Part shown: positions 22,084 to 54,124 of the stretch, one piece after another | Position numbering within the stretch: position 1 is the first letter of the stretch | Layout of the letters: every line of letters begins with the position of its first letter | Assembly: GCA_026413225.1 (NCBI GenBank) | Contig: CM048557.1 | Location: forward strand, 60,130,987 to 60,194,986 | DNA from: Otis tarda | Taxonomy: Eukaryota; Chordata; Aves; Otidiformes; Otididae | Length of the DNA: 64,000 bases | Direction: 5' to 3' | The notes under the pieces: generated by a model | What the model was told of the DNA's origin: nothing | Database searches by the model: none | What the model saw: the letters and a program-made list of their open reading frames with translations, nothing else | Translations under genes and position numbers: made by a program

Positions 22084-22254
22084 CTGCACGTCCAGGGTGA
22101 TTCACGTGCTCTCTGCTGTGCCCGTACCGCTCCCATGCCAGGTGGTCTGGGCTTGTTGCAAGCAGAAGATGAGGCGATACTCTTCTCCTTTGCTCCTCCT
22201 GACTGCATCCCCCGTACCACGGGGGCACGCAGGGCTATCCACATCACTTCAATC
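22084..22254 (-). other. Candidate internal exon of an unrecognised minus-strand transcript
   Basis: On the minus strand an acceptor (TCTGTCTCGTGTTTAG) and a donor (GTGCAG then GTAACG) bound 171 bases with one frame open throughout. An ATG (followed by WIALRAP) lies near the start of that frame. It sits about 400 bases outside the TRMT61A CpG island, so it could belong to a divergent transcript from that island. No homology is recognised. Confidence 0.25.
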
Positions 22255-22639
22255 CTAAACACGAGACAGAAGTAGGAGTCAGTACCATGCTATTTGGGGT
22301 TTAGATAACGATTCCGCTGCTTCTGAGCCCACATTCTGGTTTCTCCCACAGCCTTACGAAACCCGTGTGAAGAGGTTGGTTGGCCTTGAGCTGCCTTTGC
22401 CCGGAGCAGGCAGCACTGGGGGAGGGCAGGCAGAGCTTTCTGGAAGCCATCTGCCCGGCTGCCGGAGGTGAGGCCCAGGTCTGCTGTTGGCAAAGGCAGA
22501 GCCATTTCCTGGGGAAGGGGCTTCACCCCAGCTGGTGGTGGCCCTCAAGACTCCCCACACATACACTTGACGAACACGAGTCCCCACTGGGTCCATCGGT
22601 CCCCATCATGGCTCTTCACAGCGACCCAAGTTTCACTGA

Positions 22640-23500
22640 GAGCGTGGCTGCCCCCTCCATGCCCTCACAGCCAGCGAGGGCTGCCCCTCCATGCCGCCGA
22701 CGCTCGGCGAAGGGTGCCCGGAGCGCTGCTGAGGGCGGTCAGTGACCGTGTGCCCCCCCAGGGACCCGGCACGGAGCGCTGCGGGGACGGGAGGCTGGGT
22801 CGGGCAGCGGGGCGGAGGGCTGAGGGGACGGGCACCCTGACCGCGCTGCGGGGGTGGGCGCTGAGGAGCCGGGCGGCGGGAGCCGGTGATGCCGGCGCCG
22901 GGCACGGGCGGCGGCGACGACTCCCCGGCTCCAGGCAGGGCTGGCGGGGGCGGAGGCGGCGGGGAGGCGGGAGCGTCAGCAGCCTGCGACCGGGGCGGAA
23001 GGAGGCGCTGGGCGGGCACCGCGTGTGAGGAGAGCCGGGCCGGGCCTGCTGGCGGGGCTCAGCCCCGGAAGGTAACGGCTCTGGGGATGGGGAGAGCCGG
23101 TGGCTGTGGGGGGGGACTCGAGGCCCTGAGGAGCGGCGAGGGCCCTGGGACGAGGGCGCTCCGCTCCCTGCGGAGCCGCCGCCCGGGCTCGTCGCGGGTT
23201 AACGCTGCTCTCTTGCAGGCTGATCCCTCCTCTGACCCCGCCGGCGACTGTGCTTTTAACCCTCCCTCAGCAACACCGAATGAAATCAGTCAACCCCAGA
23301 CACGGCCCCGCAGCCGCCGTGAGGTTCCCGGGTCCGCAGCGGCGGGCTGGTGCGCTCCCAGGGCGCGGGAACGGCCTTACCGCCCTCAGGGCACGGGAGC
23401 CGGGCTGCAGCTGAGGGGGCGCGGGGAGAGGGCGGGAGCAGGGCCAGCCTTTCTAGAACGGGTGGCCAGGTAGCGGATTCACCAGGCTCCGTGTTACCGG
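22640..23500 (+). promoter_or_regulatory. TRMT61A: CpG island, presumed TRMT61A promoter
   Basis: About 850 bases are very GC-rich and dense in CpG, with GC-box-like runs and an ETS-like CCGGAAG at about 23065, and no TATA box. Its place upstream of the first coding exon of TRMT61A on the plus strand makes it the likely housekeeping promoter of that gene. It may also fire leftwards, as many CpG islands do. Confidence 0.75.
22900..23071 (+). other. TRMT61A: Probable TRMT61A non-coding exon 1
   Basis: A donor (CGGAAG then GTAACG) lies after 23071 inside the CpG island. The 5' end given here is only a guess because no TATA box fixes the start. An alternative or additional leader exon could be 23219-23522, bounded by CTCTCTTGCAG and GTGAGAC. 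Confidence 0.35.
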
Positions 23501-23522
23501 GGGGGCCTGTGCTTCCCGGGAG

Positions 23523-25758
23523 GTGAGACAGGTATGCCTGCCTCCTCCTCTTCGTGCTCCTCCTCGGGAGGTTCCCCCTTGCAGCCACGCTTCTCAGAGA
23601 GGGAAGAGGCAGCCTGTCAGGTCTGTGTGGAAGCTGCTCAGGAGAGGGAGAGGTGTCTCTGGGATTTGGTCGAGGGGAACACAGAATCATTTTAGCGGTT
23701 TAATTTGTCAGGCTGTGAGGGGTCGCCTGGGTCATTTGGTTTAGGTTGCTGCAATCATGGCAAGCCCACAGAAAAGTCTTAACCCTCACCTTCCCTTCCA
23801 CTCCCACTCCACAGCACCGCGTGACAAAAGTAATGCTGTACCAAAACATCTGTGTGGTTCCCCTCTGGTAGTGAAGGAGACAGAGGTAACAACAGTGCAT
23901 GAGGCCCTGCATTGGTAGGGAATGGAAAATGATTGAAAATGAGTGCTTGTAGATCACTGTGCTCCTTGCCATAGTGGGAGACAAAGACCAAAGCTCCTCA
24001 CAGCCCCCAGTTTTACCTCAAGCGGATGAATATAATATGCCAGGTGAGATCAGAGCCTGAGAGATTTGTCACTTGGGATGTCACAGTGTTGTGACAATTA
24101 GCTGTGGTAGTTGTAGCAGCTCAAAGACAAAGAAACTGGAAGCCAGTTTGTGTAATCAAAGGGAGAGTAAGTCTCTCCATGTCCCTGCAGACATGCTGCA
24201 GGAATGTTGCTTTCGCCCATGAGTGTAACTACAGTCTAAGTACTGTGAAATAAATGGATTACAGTCAAGCTCCTTTCAAATGGTACTTTTCTAAGAGCTG
24301 AAAACTACATTGCATTGATAGTTTCTAGAATGAGAACTACAAGTGTCATTTATGAAAGAGTAAGACATGAATATGTCTTAATATGAAGGTACAAGCTATG
24401 AAACCTGGTTAAGCATGTGTACTATCTTACAAAGTCCAGTATGTATACACTTCTGAATTCGTGGGATGCCCTTCTTACTATTTCACCATCTGTCCAGACA
24501 AGCCTACTCTGCTTTGGCATTTGACTATCTTACGCAATAAGCATGTCATAAGCTTTGGAAGTTTTGGCTACACGCACATCTTTTTATCAGTCTCAGTGAC
24601 TGCAGCAGAAAAAAATGAGAAATCTGGCACTTAACAGCAAATCAAACAACGAGTTTTAGTCAACAAAAACAGAATTTGAGAACTAAACGTTTTTAATGAA
24701 GACGATGAAGTAGGACCAAGCTGTTACACATTAAATACAAAAGTGCTGGAATCAAATAATTCTGAAACTAAAAATAGTGCTGCTTTTAATTCTGTCGTGG
24801 AAGAAATACCAGAAATCTGACTTTCAAAGCCTTCTGTCATAGACTTTAATTTCCAACTTTGGGATCACCATTACCTTGTTAAACAGTTCCTTCCACAACC
24901 TGATCAGCCTGCCGCTTAGTTAGCTAGCTGCCTTATCTGAAAGGCAATGCCAGGTTTCACTGTGAGCTGCCTTCTAATGTCGAGATTGTCTTCTCAAAGA
25001 GAACAAAATTTAATTGTAATTCTCCAAACAGCTCTGAGACTATGGGGCTGAAGTGATACAGCTGTTTGCATTAGCTTGCAAATGGCTATGTACATCTAGT
25101 TGCAGCACAGATCACTTCCCAGACAATTACCTTGCAACCCCAATGGCAAATTAAAAGCCACAATATTTTTTTTTCTTTGTAGTTAGTCAAATTTATGCAT
25201 AAAGTAGTGCAGCTATTACCTTTATCCTGTCTCTAAACCTTCATTTGGGAAACTTTCACATAAACTTTTGTTATGGTCCTAATAAATAGTGATTGATATC
25301 CAGGCAACTAACAGTTGTCTTACGTTGTAAATCACCAAGCGATAAGGCAGCAGATGGAAATAAAAGTTACTGCCTAACAACATACTCTGAGAGCTTGTGA
25401 ACTGGAATTGAACAGAGTGCTGAAATTGATACTACCTTGCACGTTTCTCAGTAGTATTGTAGAGCAGGCTGAGTAAATTAAAATGTATTTCCTAAATTTT
25501 CTTTAAAAGGTACCATAAAATGTGAAAAAAAACAGATTATTTTCAAATCTGTGGGATCTTTCCATTGATTTTAATTGGATCAAGAGTGCAGTGGGGCAGA
25601 GTTCTCCAAACTTCATGGAGTTCTCTTGGTAACATCTTTTTTGCACAGTGTCGTTTCTGTCCTGTACTAGGGAAAATAAAATTACTTGGTTTTGTGTCTT
25701 TAGTTTCAGCTCCATTGTGATCCTGCAAAACTCTCTTGACGTATTTGTTCTCTTCTAG
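23523..25758. other. TRMT61A: TRMT61A intron 1
   Basis: This non-coding stretch leads from the CpG island to the first coding exon. It is AT-richer than the island and shows no recognisable exon or recent repeat. Near 25553-25585 a phrase resembling an old amniote repeat occurs. Confidence 0.6.
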
Positions 25759-45586
<19,828 letters not shown>

Positions 45587-45854
45587 TACATGTTGAGTTT
45601 GTGCAGTTTGGAGTGTTTTGTCTGTTTGTGTACATATTCTGTTTTCATGGTTCTTTTTTGTAGGGCATCCAAATTTTTACTTGTCAGGGAATTCCATATA
45701 TAGTCAGATTGGGTTGGAATATGCTTTGTTTAAATAGCACACAAGCATTAACCAGAGCAGCATCAAGGGAATGTTGAAACTCTGGAATGGTGCTCCACTT
45801 GCCGTCAGAAAGAAGATAAATTAATAGCGAATGGCTATTCACTGGAATGTGCAG

Positions 45855-45860
45855 AATAAA
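45855..45860 (+). terminator. TRMT61A: TRMT61A poly(A) signal candidate
   Basis: AATAAA lies about 270 bases after the stop codon and is the first consensus hexamer in the 3' region. Further AATAAA hexamers (for example at 46886-46891) could give longer 3' untranslated regions. Confidence 0.5.
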
Positions 45861-48800
45861 GATCCCTCCCGATAAGAATGCAAAACAAACAGCACAGTAA
45901 TTGCAAATGAGTTGGATTTTTTCCTCCTCTTTTCTGAATTACTTTCCCAGATTTACGGTTTTATTTTTTCCTAGCACCACTAGGCACTTCTTTTTTAACT
46001 TCTCTAGTGTCTGTGTTGCTCTTTGGAATGTGGAAGTGCCTACTTGCTTAATTTTAGATACGAAAGTTGCGAGGTCATAGGATTGCCAGCACGACTGATC
46101 ACAGAATTAGTGTTTCCTTGGAATAGTGTTTGGCTGCACAGAGGATTATTGGCAGTGCTCAGGAGCACAGCTTCTCGCTCCATTCCAGGCTGCCATCTGC
46201 AAATCATTTAAATTACACAAAGGTCAAAGAAGTGTGCTAATTGTTGGATTTAGTTTAAAATAGTATATTGTGCTCATCAATTCATAGTAGAAATTTGGAC
46301 CTGGATTCACACTGTAGTCTTCTACTGGAAAGATCATCCACTTTCATAGTTAATGGATCCACTGTGATAATTCACTGAACAGCTGGTTAATATTATCTGA
46401 ACATCTCTTTGCAACCAGTGTGGCTGAGGTTACATTTTCTTGGTGTTTCGTGTGCATTATGGTGTACTATCTTCCTGCAGTTGAATGACAGATTCCTTTT
46501 GGCAGGATTTCTGTCTCCAAAACGCAACAACAATGCAAACTTAGTAAAATCCTCGACCAGCTTTATTAGTACAGTTTTCAGACCATTTACGCTTTGGTCT
46601 TCCGTACAAAGCTGGTGGGTGTGATGAACTATTTGAATGCTGGATTAAATTTTGTATTTACAGATTAAAATAATTATGTCAATGTTACAGTTCCTTCTGT
46701 CTTTTTCTTTTTTAAATTTTTTTTAATGAATTCACAGATATTTTTATTCCAGCCAGTAGGACTGTCTCTGGAAACATTTAGCTGTGCCTTGTACCTGAAT
46801 ATATTGATTGCTGTGTAAGAAAAATAACCATTTATAAACTGCTCCTGAACATTTGAACCTGATATCCCTCCCCCACCTTGACAAAAATAAACAAAGCTAA
46901 GCTTTTAACGTGTTATAGCAGAATGCTAATCCATAACGATTTAAAGAAAGCTCAACCGGTCACGACAGCAAAGATAAACTGTTGAGCAGATTAAAGGCAG
47001 AAAGCAATTCTGTGGAACTAAATCAGTTACGTAAGTTGGCCTACAACAGTAGCATTTCTTCAGAAATTATGTTGAAGTTCTCTTTCCACTGCTGATCATG
47101 TCCTCCAGAAAGGCATGCGGTAAACTGCTAACACTGTTTAGATGGTTTAGTATTATAGTGACATGTTTGCATGTGTATGCATATGCACATGTTTGTGTGC
47201 TTAAACCACCACCACAGAAGTAAGGCTAAGGGAATAACATAAACCAGAAGAAAGGATGGGGAAATAAAGCCTTAGTGCTACAAGTTCTTAACTTCCTTCA
47301 AGGTGATTCTCATTTACTAACAAGTGGGATCTCCAGTCTTCACCAAGGATAATTCCAGCCCTAAACTTGATTCTTTTTTCCTGACAGACTTTATTTTAAA
47401 ATAGTGTAACATTTAAACAGCATTAAAGAGGAACAAAGTCAGGTTTCTGTCCTACAAATAGACATGGAATGGAATTACTGATGTGTCTTCGTGGAGCTTT
47501 AAACAAGGCTGATGCCTTTTTGCCTACAAAGCCCAATTCAAAACCCCTTGAAATAAACCATTGACTTTGCATGGTCCCGTATTGATTTGATCCCTGCTGA
47601 GGAAGGGCAAGCATTGCGTAAGAGGAGAAGGATTTAATTTCTGTCTTTGCAATATTAAAAAGGCTTCTGTGTTTTGTTGCCAATCACAGCCGTGGCCAGC
47701 AGCACCACACCGCTTCCTGCTGTTGCTTTGTTGTTAGGGTCACAAGGAGGATCCCACATTGTCCAGCGTGGACGGTACTGTGCTGCCAGAACCTCCCACT
47801 GTTTAATTGTGCTTATAATCACCCATGTTTTACATTCTAGCTACATTCCCTGCCAAAAGTGGTAAATCAGAAACACAGGTCTTTCCTGCCACACTGGGGG
47901 AATCTGCCCAGGCCACGCTTTCAAAGACTCCTTTCTCTTTGTAATATGTTTTAGTCTTCACTCCGGAATGAAACAGCTCTTCTTCCTGCCCCAACACAGT
48001 TGGGTCACGTGTTGGCAGGCTGCGTGTTTTCATTGCTGCCGTGCACTTGGATCCCTCGGTTGTTGTGGAGCAGCACCAGTACTCAGCTCTGCCCGACAGC
48101 CGGGTTCAGTTTGTCCCGTTGCGCTCCATGCCCTACAGGCCGGCAGGTATCTTAGACACCTTGCAACCTACAAGGCAAGTAGGAATGACTAAGGTGAGAC
48201 TTGTGAAACACTTGGGAGGTATGGTGCTGTTCACTGTTTAATGCTTTAATTAAAGCCTTACAGATCTGTATCTCACTGTGGTTGTTCCCTGCTTACCTGT
48301 TAGTACAAAACAATGCTGTTTTCCTCTGAAGAAGATGTGATCATAAATCCTGCTTGGGAACCTTAAAGTGATAAAATAGCAGAAATGCTAGGAACTCACT
48401 CTACTGCTTAATTTCCTTCTCCTTAGGTACTTTGGGATACGTGATGGAAAGGAGCTGGTTCTTCCTGGGAAGCATTCCAGAGATTAGGATTCTGGTTCAC
48501 ACTTACTCCCTTGAGAGTACATCTGTGCTCCATTAGTCCTGGTGAACAGGATGATTGCGGAAGTCATGGTGACCTAGAAAGGCGGGTGGCCCAGAGATGC
48601 AGCGAGCCTAGATCTACTTGTAAATACGAGCATGCATCCCAGAAGAGTCTGCATCATTTAGGTGGGCGAGTGCACTAAGCACCCCACATGTTCATGCCCT
48701 GTGAGGTTCCTTTTGGACAGAGACTGGAAAAAACCACCCTCCTGGGCTGCAGTTCAGTGGTGGTCGGTGCTCCCAGCTCACCTCTGATGCTGGTGGGAGA

Positions 48801-48985
48801 AGTGCAGGCTCAGAAAAGGAGGGATGAGAAATGGCTGGGCTCTCTGAGACCATTGCTGGACTCTGTCTCAACTTCTGCTTGTGCAAATATGAGAGAGGGA
48901 CAATAAGACCAAAGTGGGAGAGTCAGCATTGCATGACAATGATGTTACAGCAAAGGTACGTGCAGCTGTGCCTAGTCAAAGGGAG
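45861..48985. other. Downstream of TRMT61A, no supported gene
   Basis: This may include extended TRMT61A 3' untranslated sequence. A TG-rich patch lies near 47163-47200. No exon or recognisable transposon was found before the LTR. Confidence 0.5.
48981..48985. repeat. Left target-site duplication of the LTR (GGGAG)
   Basis: The 5 bases match those at 50142-50146 exactly and directly abut the LTR ends, which fixes the element borders. Confidence 0.88.
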
Positions 48986-49159
48986 TGTTGTGGTTTTGTT
49001 TAGTGAGGGGGGGCCTAAGGTGGTAGCTTCTGGAGGAAACTGCTAGAAGTCGCTCCCCTTTGTTCAGTGGACTCAGCTGGGCCTAGGGCGGACCCGCTGC
49101 TGGCCAAGGCCGAGCCGATTGGTAGCAGAATGTTCCGTGATAATGCCTCTGCGATAACG

Positions 49160-49167
49160 TATTTAAG
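49160..49167 (+). promoter_or_regulatory. TATA-like box in the LTR U3
   Basis: TATTTAAG is in the position expected for the retroviral promoter, with purine-rich sequence downstream. It could act as a promoter for nearby host sequence, but this is inference. Confidence 0.55.
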
Positions 49168-49951
49168 AAGGGGAAAACAGAAAAGAAAAAAGAAGAGAAG
49201 ATGTGAAGAAGCTGAGCCGGGGGCAGAGGCGGAGAGGGGGAGGTGCAGGCCTCATGGGCCCTGCAGGCCTCCCCCTCTGGCCTCTTGCCAGGCAGGCAAT
49301 TGGGCCTGACTTGGCCCGGCCCGGCTGAGAGAAGTGGAGAGGAGGTGAGATGGATGATGTGAAGAGATCCTGAGAGGTGTCTGCCAGCCTGTTGTGAAGA
49401 ACTTTACTTGTGAGAGGAATGGCTGCAGACACCAAGGTCAGTGAAGAAGGAGGGGGAGCAGTGATGCGGCTCCTGGCCAAGATTCCCCTGCAGCCTGTGG
49501 TGACAACCATGGTGGAGCAGGTTGTCCCTCTGCAGCCCATGGAGGTCCACGGAGGGGCAGAGATCCACTTGGAGCCTGTGAAGGACCCCACACTGGGGGA
49601 GGTGGATGCCTGAAGGAGGCTGTGGCCCATGAAGGGCCCGTGCTGGGGCAGCCGTTCTGGAGACACTGCACCCCGTGGAAGAGATGACCCACGCCAGAGC
49701 AGTTTCATGAAGGACTGTGGCCCATGGGTGGGACCCCACAACGGAGCAGGGGAGGAATGTGAGGAGTTCTTCCCCTGACCATGAAGCAGCGGCGTAAAAC
49801 AACGTGTGATGAACTGACCGCAACCCCCATTCCCTCTTCCCCCCTGTGCCGCTCAGGGGGGAAGGTAGTAGGGATAATGTTAAGCTCGGGAAGAGGGAGG
49901 GTTGGAGGGAGGTTATCTTGTTCCCTGTCTCATTATCCTGCTGTTTTTAGT

Positions 49952-49957
49952 AATAAA
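49952..49957 (+). terminator. Poly(A) signal in the LTR R region
   Basis: AATAAA is followed within about 20 bases by the T-rich and G/T-rich sequence usual at the R-U5 border of retroviral LTRs. Confidence 0.65.
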
Positions 49958-50141
49958 TGAATAGTTTTCCCCAAGTCGAGTCTGTTTTGCCTGTGACGGT
50001 AACTTTAAGGATTTTCTCCCTGTCCTTATCTCAAATCTCAAGCCGTTTTTCCTTATATTATCTCTCCCTATTATCTTGGAGGGTGGGGGGAGCGGGAGAG
50101 AGACTGCGAAGTCTGGTCCCGATCGGGGCTGAACTACGACA

Positions 50142-50146
50142 GGGAG
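50142..50146. repeat. Right target-site duplication of the LTR (GGGAG)
   Basis: The 5 bases are the exact copy of 48981-48985 and follow the terminal CA of the LTR. Confidence 0.88.
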
Positions 50147-53100
50147 GAAGGGGATTCCTCTAGTACCAGAAAGTTCTGTTTGTGTCACCATGAGGGAAAG
50201 CGTTTACGTGCTGCTGGCCTCTCGAGGGCTCCTGAGGAACTATGTTGTTTGGATGCCAAAAGAGAGGAGCCAGATTGTGTTATTTCCTTTCTCCCTGTGT
50301 GACGGCATCTGAACGGGAATGAATCTGCATCAGTATCAACACAGGGAACAAATAAACCTTGAATTAAACAGTCAAATGACAATAATTGTCCTCACTGGTA
50401 TCCAGCCGTTTACCTGCATATCTTACTCGGGAGCTCTGTGTCCTTCTGTAGGCTGTTGAGGACGCGCTGTTCTCCTCTGCCAGAGGGCAACAGCTTTGAA
50501 CTCTGAGGTTAGCTGGCTGATAATGCTGATAGAAATAAATGCAGAAGCCAGCTGGGAACACTGGCCTGTGGGGCATCTCACCGTACTTGCATGCTTCTGC
50601 CTGGCTGCTAAGGTGGATCGCCCACAACTGGGTTTCCCTTGCTATGGAGCAATCTCTTATCATGTCTCCACTTCTGCCCTCAAACCCAAAGCTAACAGAC
50701 ATTCTGCTAGCATGCACCAGCTCTTCTTGGTGCTCCAAAGCAACTCAGATTGCACAGCCAGGTTTTTGGCAGAGGCAGGCATTTTCCTCTTCTCTCTACT
50801 GGCCTACAAGACTAGGAGAAGAGCTATGTGTTGCCACCCCATCAGGACACCCAGCCGCACAGTCTGCAGCTACGGCTGCTCCGACGTGGTGTGATGTGAA
50901 GCTGCCTGAGTGCTCCTGACCCCAGGGACCCTGCAGAGAGGAGAGCAATGTGGTGCCATGGCAACAGCACAGCATCATTCCAGCCGCTGAAGACCTCAGC
51001 CTGAAGTTATTTTGGTGGGGACTGAGCGGGTTGATGCTAAATATCTTATTCCTTTATAGTTCTTAAGAGGGTGGTTTGCATGAATGGTTCCAGTGGAGCT
51101 GTGGAGAAGCTGTCCCCAGGGGTCCAGATAGCTGCAGGAAATGTCAGAGACCAGGACAGATGGAGCTTCTGCTCCCAGAGGTGCTGGCTGTGCAGTCAAA
51201 GCTACGTAAGTAGAGGAAGGAGCTTTTTTCATCTTTTTCTGATAGCGCCAATACTGATTCAGCATCAAGCGCATGTGCGTGACTAGCTCTCGTCAGCTAG
51301 GAGAAACTGTTGCTTTAGCAACCTCCCTTTGTATTCAGCACCATGCAGGAAGGGGAAGTCTGCGGTGGGATTTTCCTCTCTCTCTCCCTTCTGTTGCTTT
51401 GGGGAGACTGTAGTCGCCTGTCCTTCCATGAGTCAAAAGTATGTTAGCGGTAGTTACCCCTAATGCAGGTGTCTGGGACTCGCCACGGCTGGTCCTTGGG
51501 CACGTGGAATGAAAGTTTGTGATGCTAAAATATTCTGAGCCAGAAATTACTTTATTCCACTTGGCTAGTGAGAAAGATGATGAGATTGTAGGCTCTGTAT
51601 TACTTTTTATATGGGTCCCCCATGTCCTTAGAAATTGTCCATAAAGCACTATTTCAGAAAAATAAAAAAAAAAAAAGATCAGGAGCCATCTAATCCTAGG
51701 AATCAGCTGGATGCGAGAACCAAATCTGCTTGGAAGAAGCAGTAGCAAGGTAGTGAATGATTTCTGGGAGAAGGCTCCTCCTTTCCTGGCCTTTTGCAAT
51801 GAAGAGGCAATTCCCCAGAGGGTTCCAGCTGCTCCCCTTAAAAGCTGTGGATCAGCAATGCTCATTAGTGAGGATGTCAGTTCAGTCAAGCTGTTTTAGC
51901 AAGGTGTATAGGCTGGGATCTACAACTGGTAGAGTAGAAAGGAGGGCAGGAGAGGAAAAGAGATTTTTAAAGCATCTGCATTCAGTTCAACCTGTTGGGT
52001 TACACGAATGTCACGCTGTTGTCACCAGACTGGTCTAAATTATCTTAGCAAAATATACATTACACTTACATAATATGTGTAATACAGAAAAGAATCACCT
52101 GCTTCAATACACTACTGGGCAAGAACAAGGGACAAGAAAGAGATTTGATCATCTGTGTTGAGAAATCTGGTTTAACTATGACACCAGTTGCACATTCTGC
52201 ACATTGTCGTACTGTGTTTTGGTGGTTTTGTGTCTCCTGTCAGATAAGATGGAAACATTTAAGAAAATTGATAATACTTGAGTGGAATAAATACCCCACG
52301 AGCACACAAAGCATTGCAGATAGGAGATTGATTTCCAGTTTTTACCACCCAGTGCTCCCAGGAGGATCCTTCATTGACAACATTTCCTCATCGATCTTAG
52401 CAGCACTATAGAGAGAGAGGAAATTGTCCTTTTTCAGCAGAGAGAGCAGATATTCACGTGGTTTGGGCTGATTGTGCTAAACGCTGCACATGGAGCCTGT
52501 CTCGAAGAGCTCACCAGCTGAGCCAGCCACGGGCTAAACAGACGTGGCGTGACCGGCGCATGACCGTGCGGCGCGTCAGCTAGCCCTGGGCTTTCTCCTG
52601 ACCTCAGGAACAGCGCTGGGTCTTGTGTGTTATCCTTCAGAGCATTTTCTGCCTCCAAGGGAATACGCAGGGCTCGGTGTTTCCTTCTGACTGAGCAAGT
52701 GCCTTTGTACCTGCCAGCTCTTTCTGTACCACTTCTGATAGAGGTATATTATGAGAGTCAAGGTGCAACATGCCTCCCTAGGAGAAGAAAATGCAATTCT
52801 TCCGCATGATAAATCTACATGTGAGACATTTCTCCTTTGTAAGGAAACAGTTCCTCATTTCTCATGCAGTTTGATTTTGATCCTGCAAACATACTCAGGG
52901 AGGGGAAGGGATTTGTAAAATGGCTGTGGCGGCAGACGGAAGTACCCGCTGCTGTTGTGTTGGTGGTACCTCCACGTTAGGGAGCTGCTGGCTGCCTGAA
53001 GAAAGAGCAGATTGATCAAAGCAGGTAAAGGGATTTCATGCCCCAGCTCCTACTGACTTTCCCTACTCATTTATTTTGGTGGGATTTCAGCATGACGCCC

Positions 53101-54120
53101 TTGATGACCTCGCCCTGGTTGCATAGGCTTCTTTGGAAATTGTACAGCACCATGCTCATTTTCAAAGCTGATGCATAAGGCGATCGTGCAAGTCGGTGGC
53201 AGGATGGAAAACAGGACCCGATGTCTCAGATCTTCCCTCTGCTAGAAGGGTCACAGCTTCTTCCTAAATAACAGTGCTCTCCTAATACTAAGCAAGAATC
53301 AGCTCCAGAGCAAAGCTCTCACGTGGCAGCACCTCGTTGCCCACAAGTTCTTACAGTACCTGGATGCAAATACAGTTAGATAATGTTCACCGTGTCATGA
53401 CTCATTGCCAATACCAGCCATACCAATGCTTAATGATTTTCTGAAACTTTAATTCATTTTACTCTGTAGCCATTTTCATTAATTAGCTGGATTCATTTTA
53501 TACAGATTAAAAATGTGAGTCGATCTCTTTGAAGCAGAAGAGTGGCATTTCAAAATCTATATTCTATCCCAAGCTTATAAATACATCTGCCTCATAGAAA
53601 TCAGCTGGTTATGGTTGGTCTTGTAGCAGAGAGGATGACTCAAAGAGGCTTATGTGCTGCATTCTTTTTATCAGAGCTGAAAAAATCTCCCCAAATTCCC
53701 TGTGAATTAGAAGGATCAGTGACTATAGATAGATCCTGTGCTTCCCGCCCCCCCCGATGAAACATGGCACTGGTTTTGGAGAGTCTGGATCCAGTGCAGT
53801 CCCAGTAGCAGCAAACAGTCACATTTTGTTGCACTTTTACAGAATACCAGCCAGCATTTGATTTCCTCGAGTAAGAATCAACAAAGCAGAAATACCACAG
53901 AGGCTGCTAAGGGTCAAAACGCCACGCAACCAGCGGTTTCCTCTCTCTCTGAACCACTTCATTATAGAGCACCTAAGAGTGGTTGAATTCAATTATACAC
54001 CCCAAAATAATATTAAAAGACCATGAGTGAGGCTGCAGAGCCACCCATGCAAAAAGCTAAGGAATCTAATAGAATTAAGGCACTTTCTGAAGGCATTAGT
54101 TGTAGGATAAATAAGGCTAA
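50147..54120. other. Intergenic region, no supported gene
   Basis: No exon is recognised. An AT-rich stretch at about 53390-53600 with TTAATTAGC-type motifs stands out from the flanks and may be a non-coding element. The region is otherwise mixed unique sequence. Confidence 0.5.
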
Positions 54121-54124
54121 GTAA

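Larger units (their letters stand above)
18570..22639. other. Intergenic space between the divergent CKB and TRMT61A promoters
   Basis: The first 200 bases continue the CKB CpG-rich promoter region. After that the sequence is AT-richer, with A or T runs near 20110-20230. I recognise no known gene. Two minus-strand segments (22254-22084 and 20529-20352) have good splice sites and joined open frames and are listed as candidate exons. Confidence 0.5.
48986..50141 (+). mobile_element. Solo LTR of an avian endogenous retrovirus
   Basis: The element starts TGTTGTGG and ends CTACGACA (imperfect inverted termini, TG...CA) and is flanked on both sides by the same 5 bases, GGGAG (48981-48985 and 50142-50146). 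It has a TATA-like TATTTAAG at 49160 and an AATAAA at 49952-49957, so it reads on the plus strand with U3, R and U5 in order. No gag, pol or env sequence follows, so it is a solo LTR left by recombination. Its middle (about 49500-49750) has degenerate units of roughly 40-50 bases ending in GGAGCAG-like words. The 3' part, with TCTTGGAGGGTGGGGGGAG, is familiar from many bird genomes. A 5-bp duplication suits ERVL-like elements; the class is not certain. The small open frame inside is not a viral gene. Confidence 0.9.

Noticed and set aside
49410-49613. Small open frame inside the LTR
   Set aside because: It is made of the LTR's internal repeat units and matches no retroviral protein domain; LTRs of this kind do not code there.
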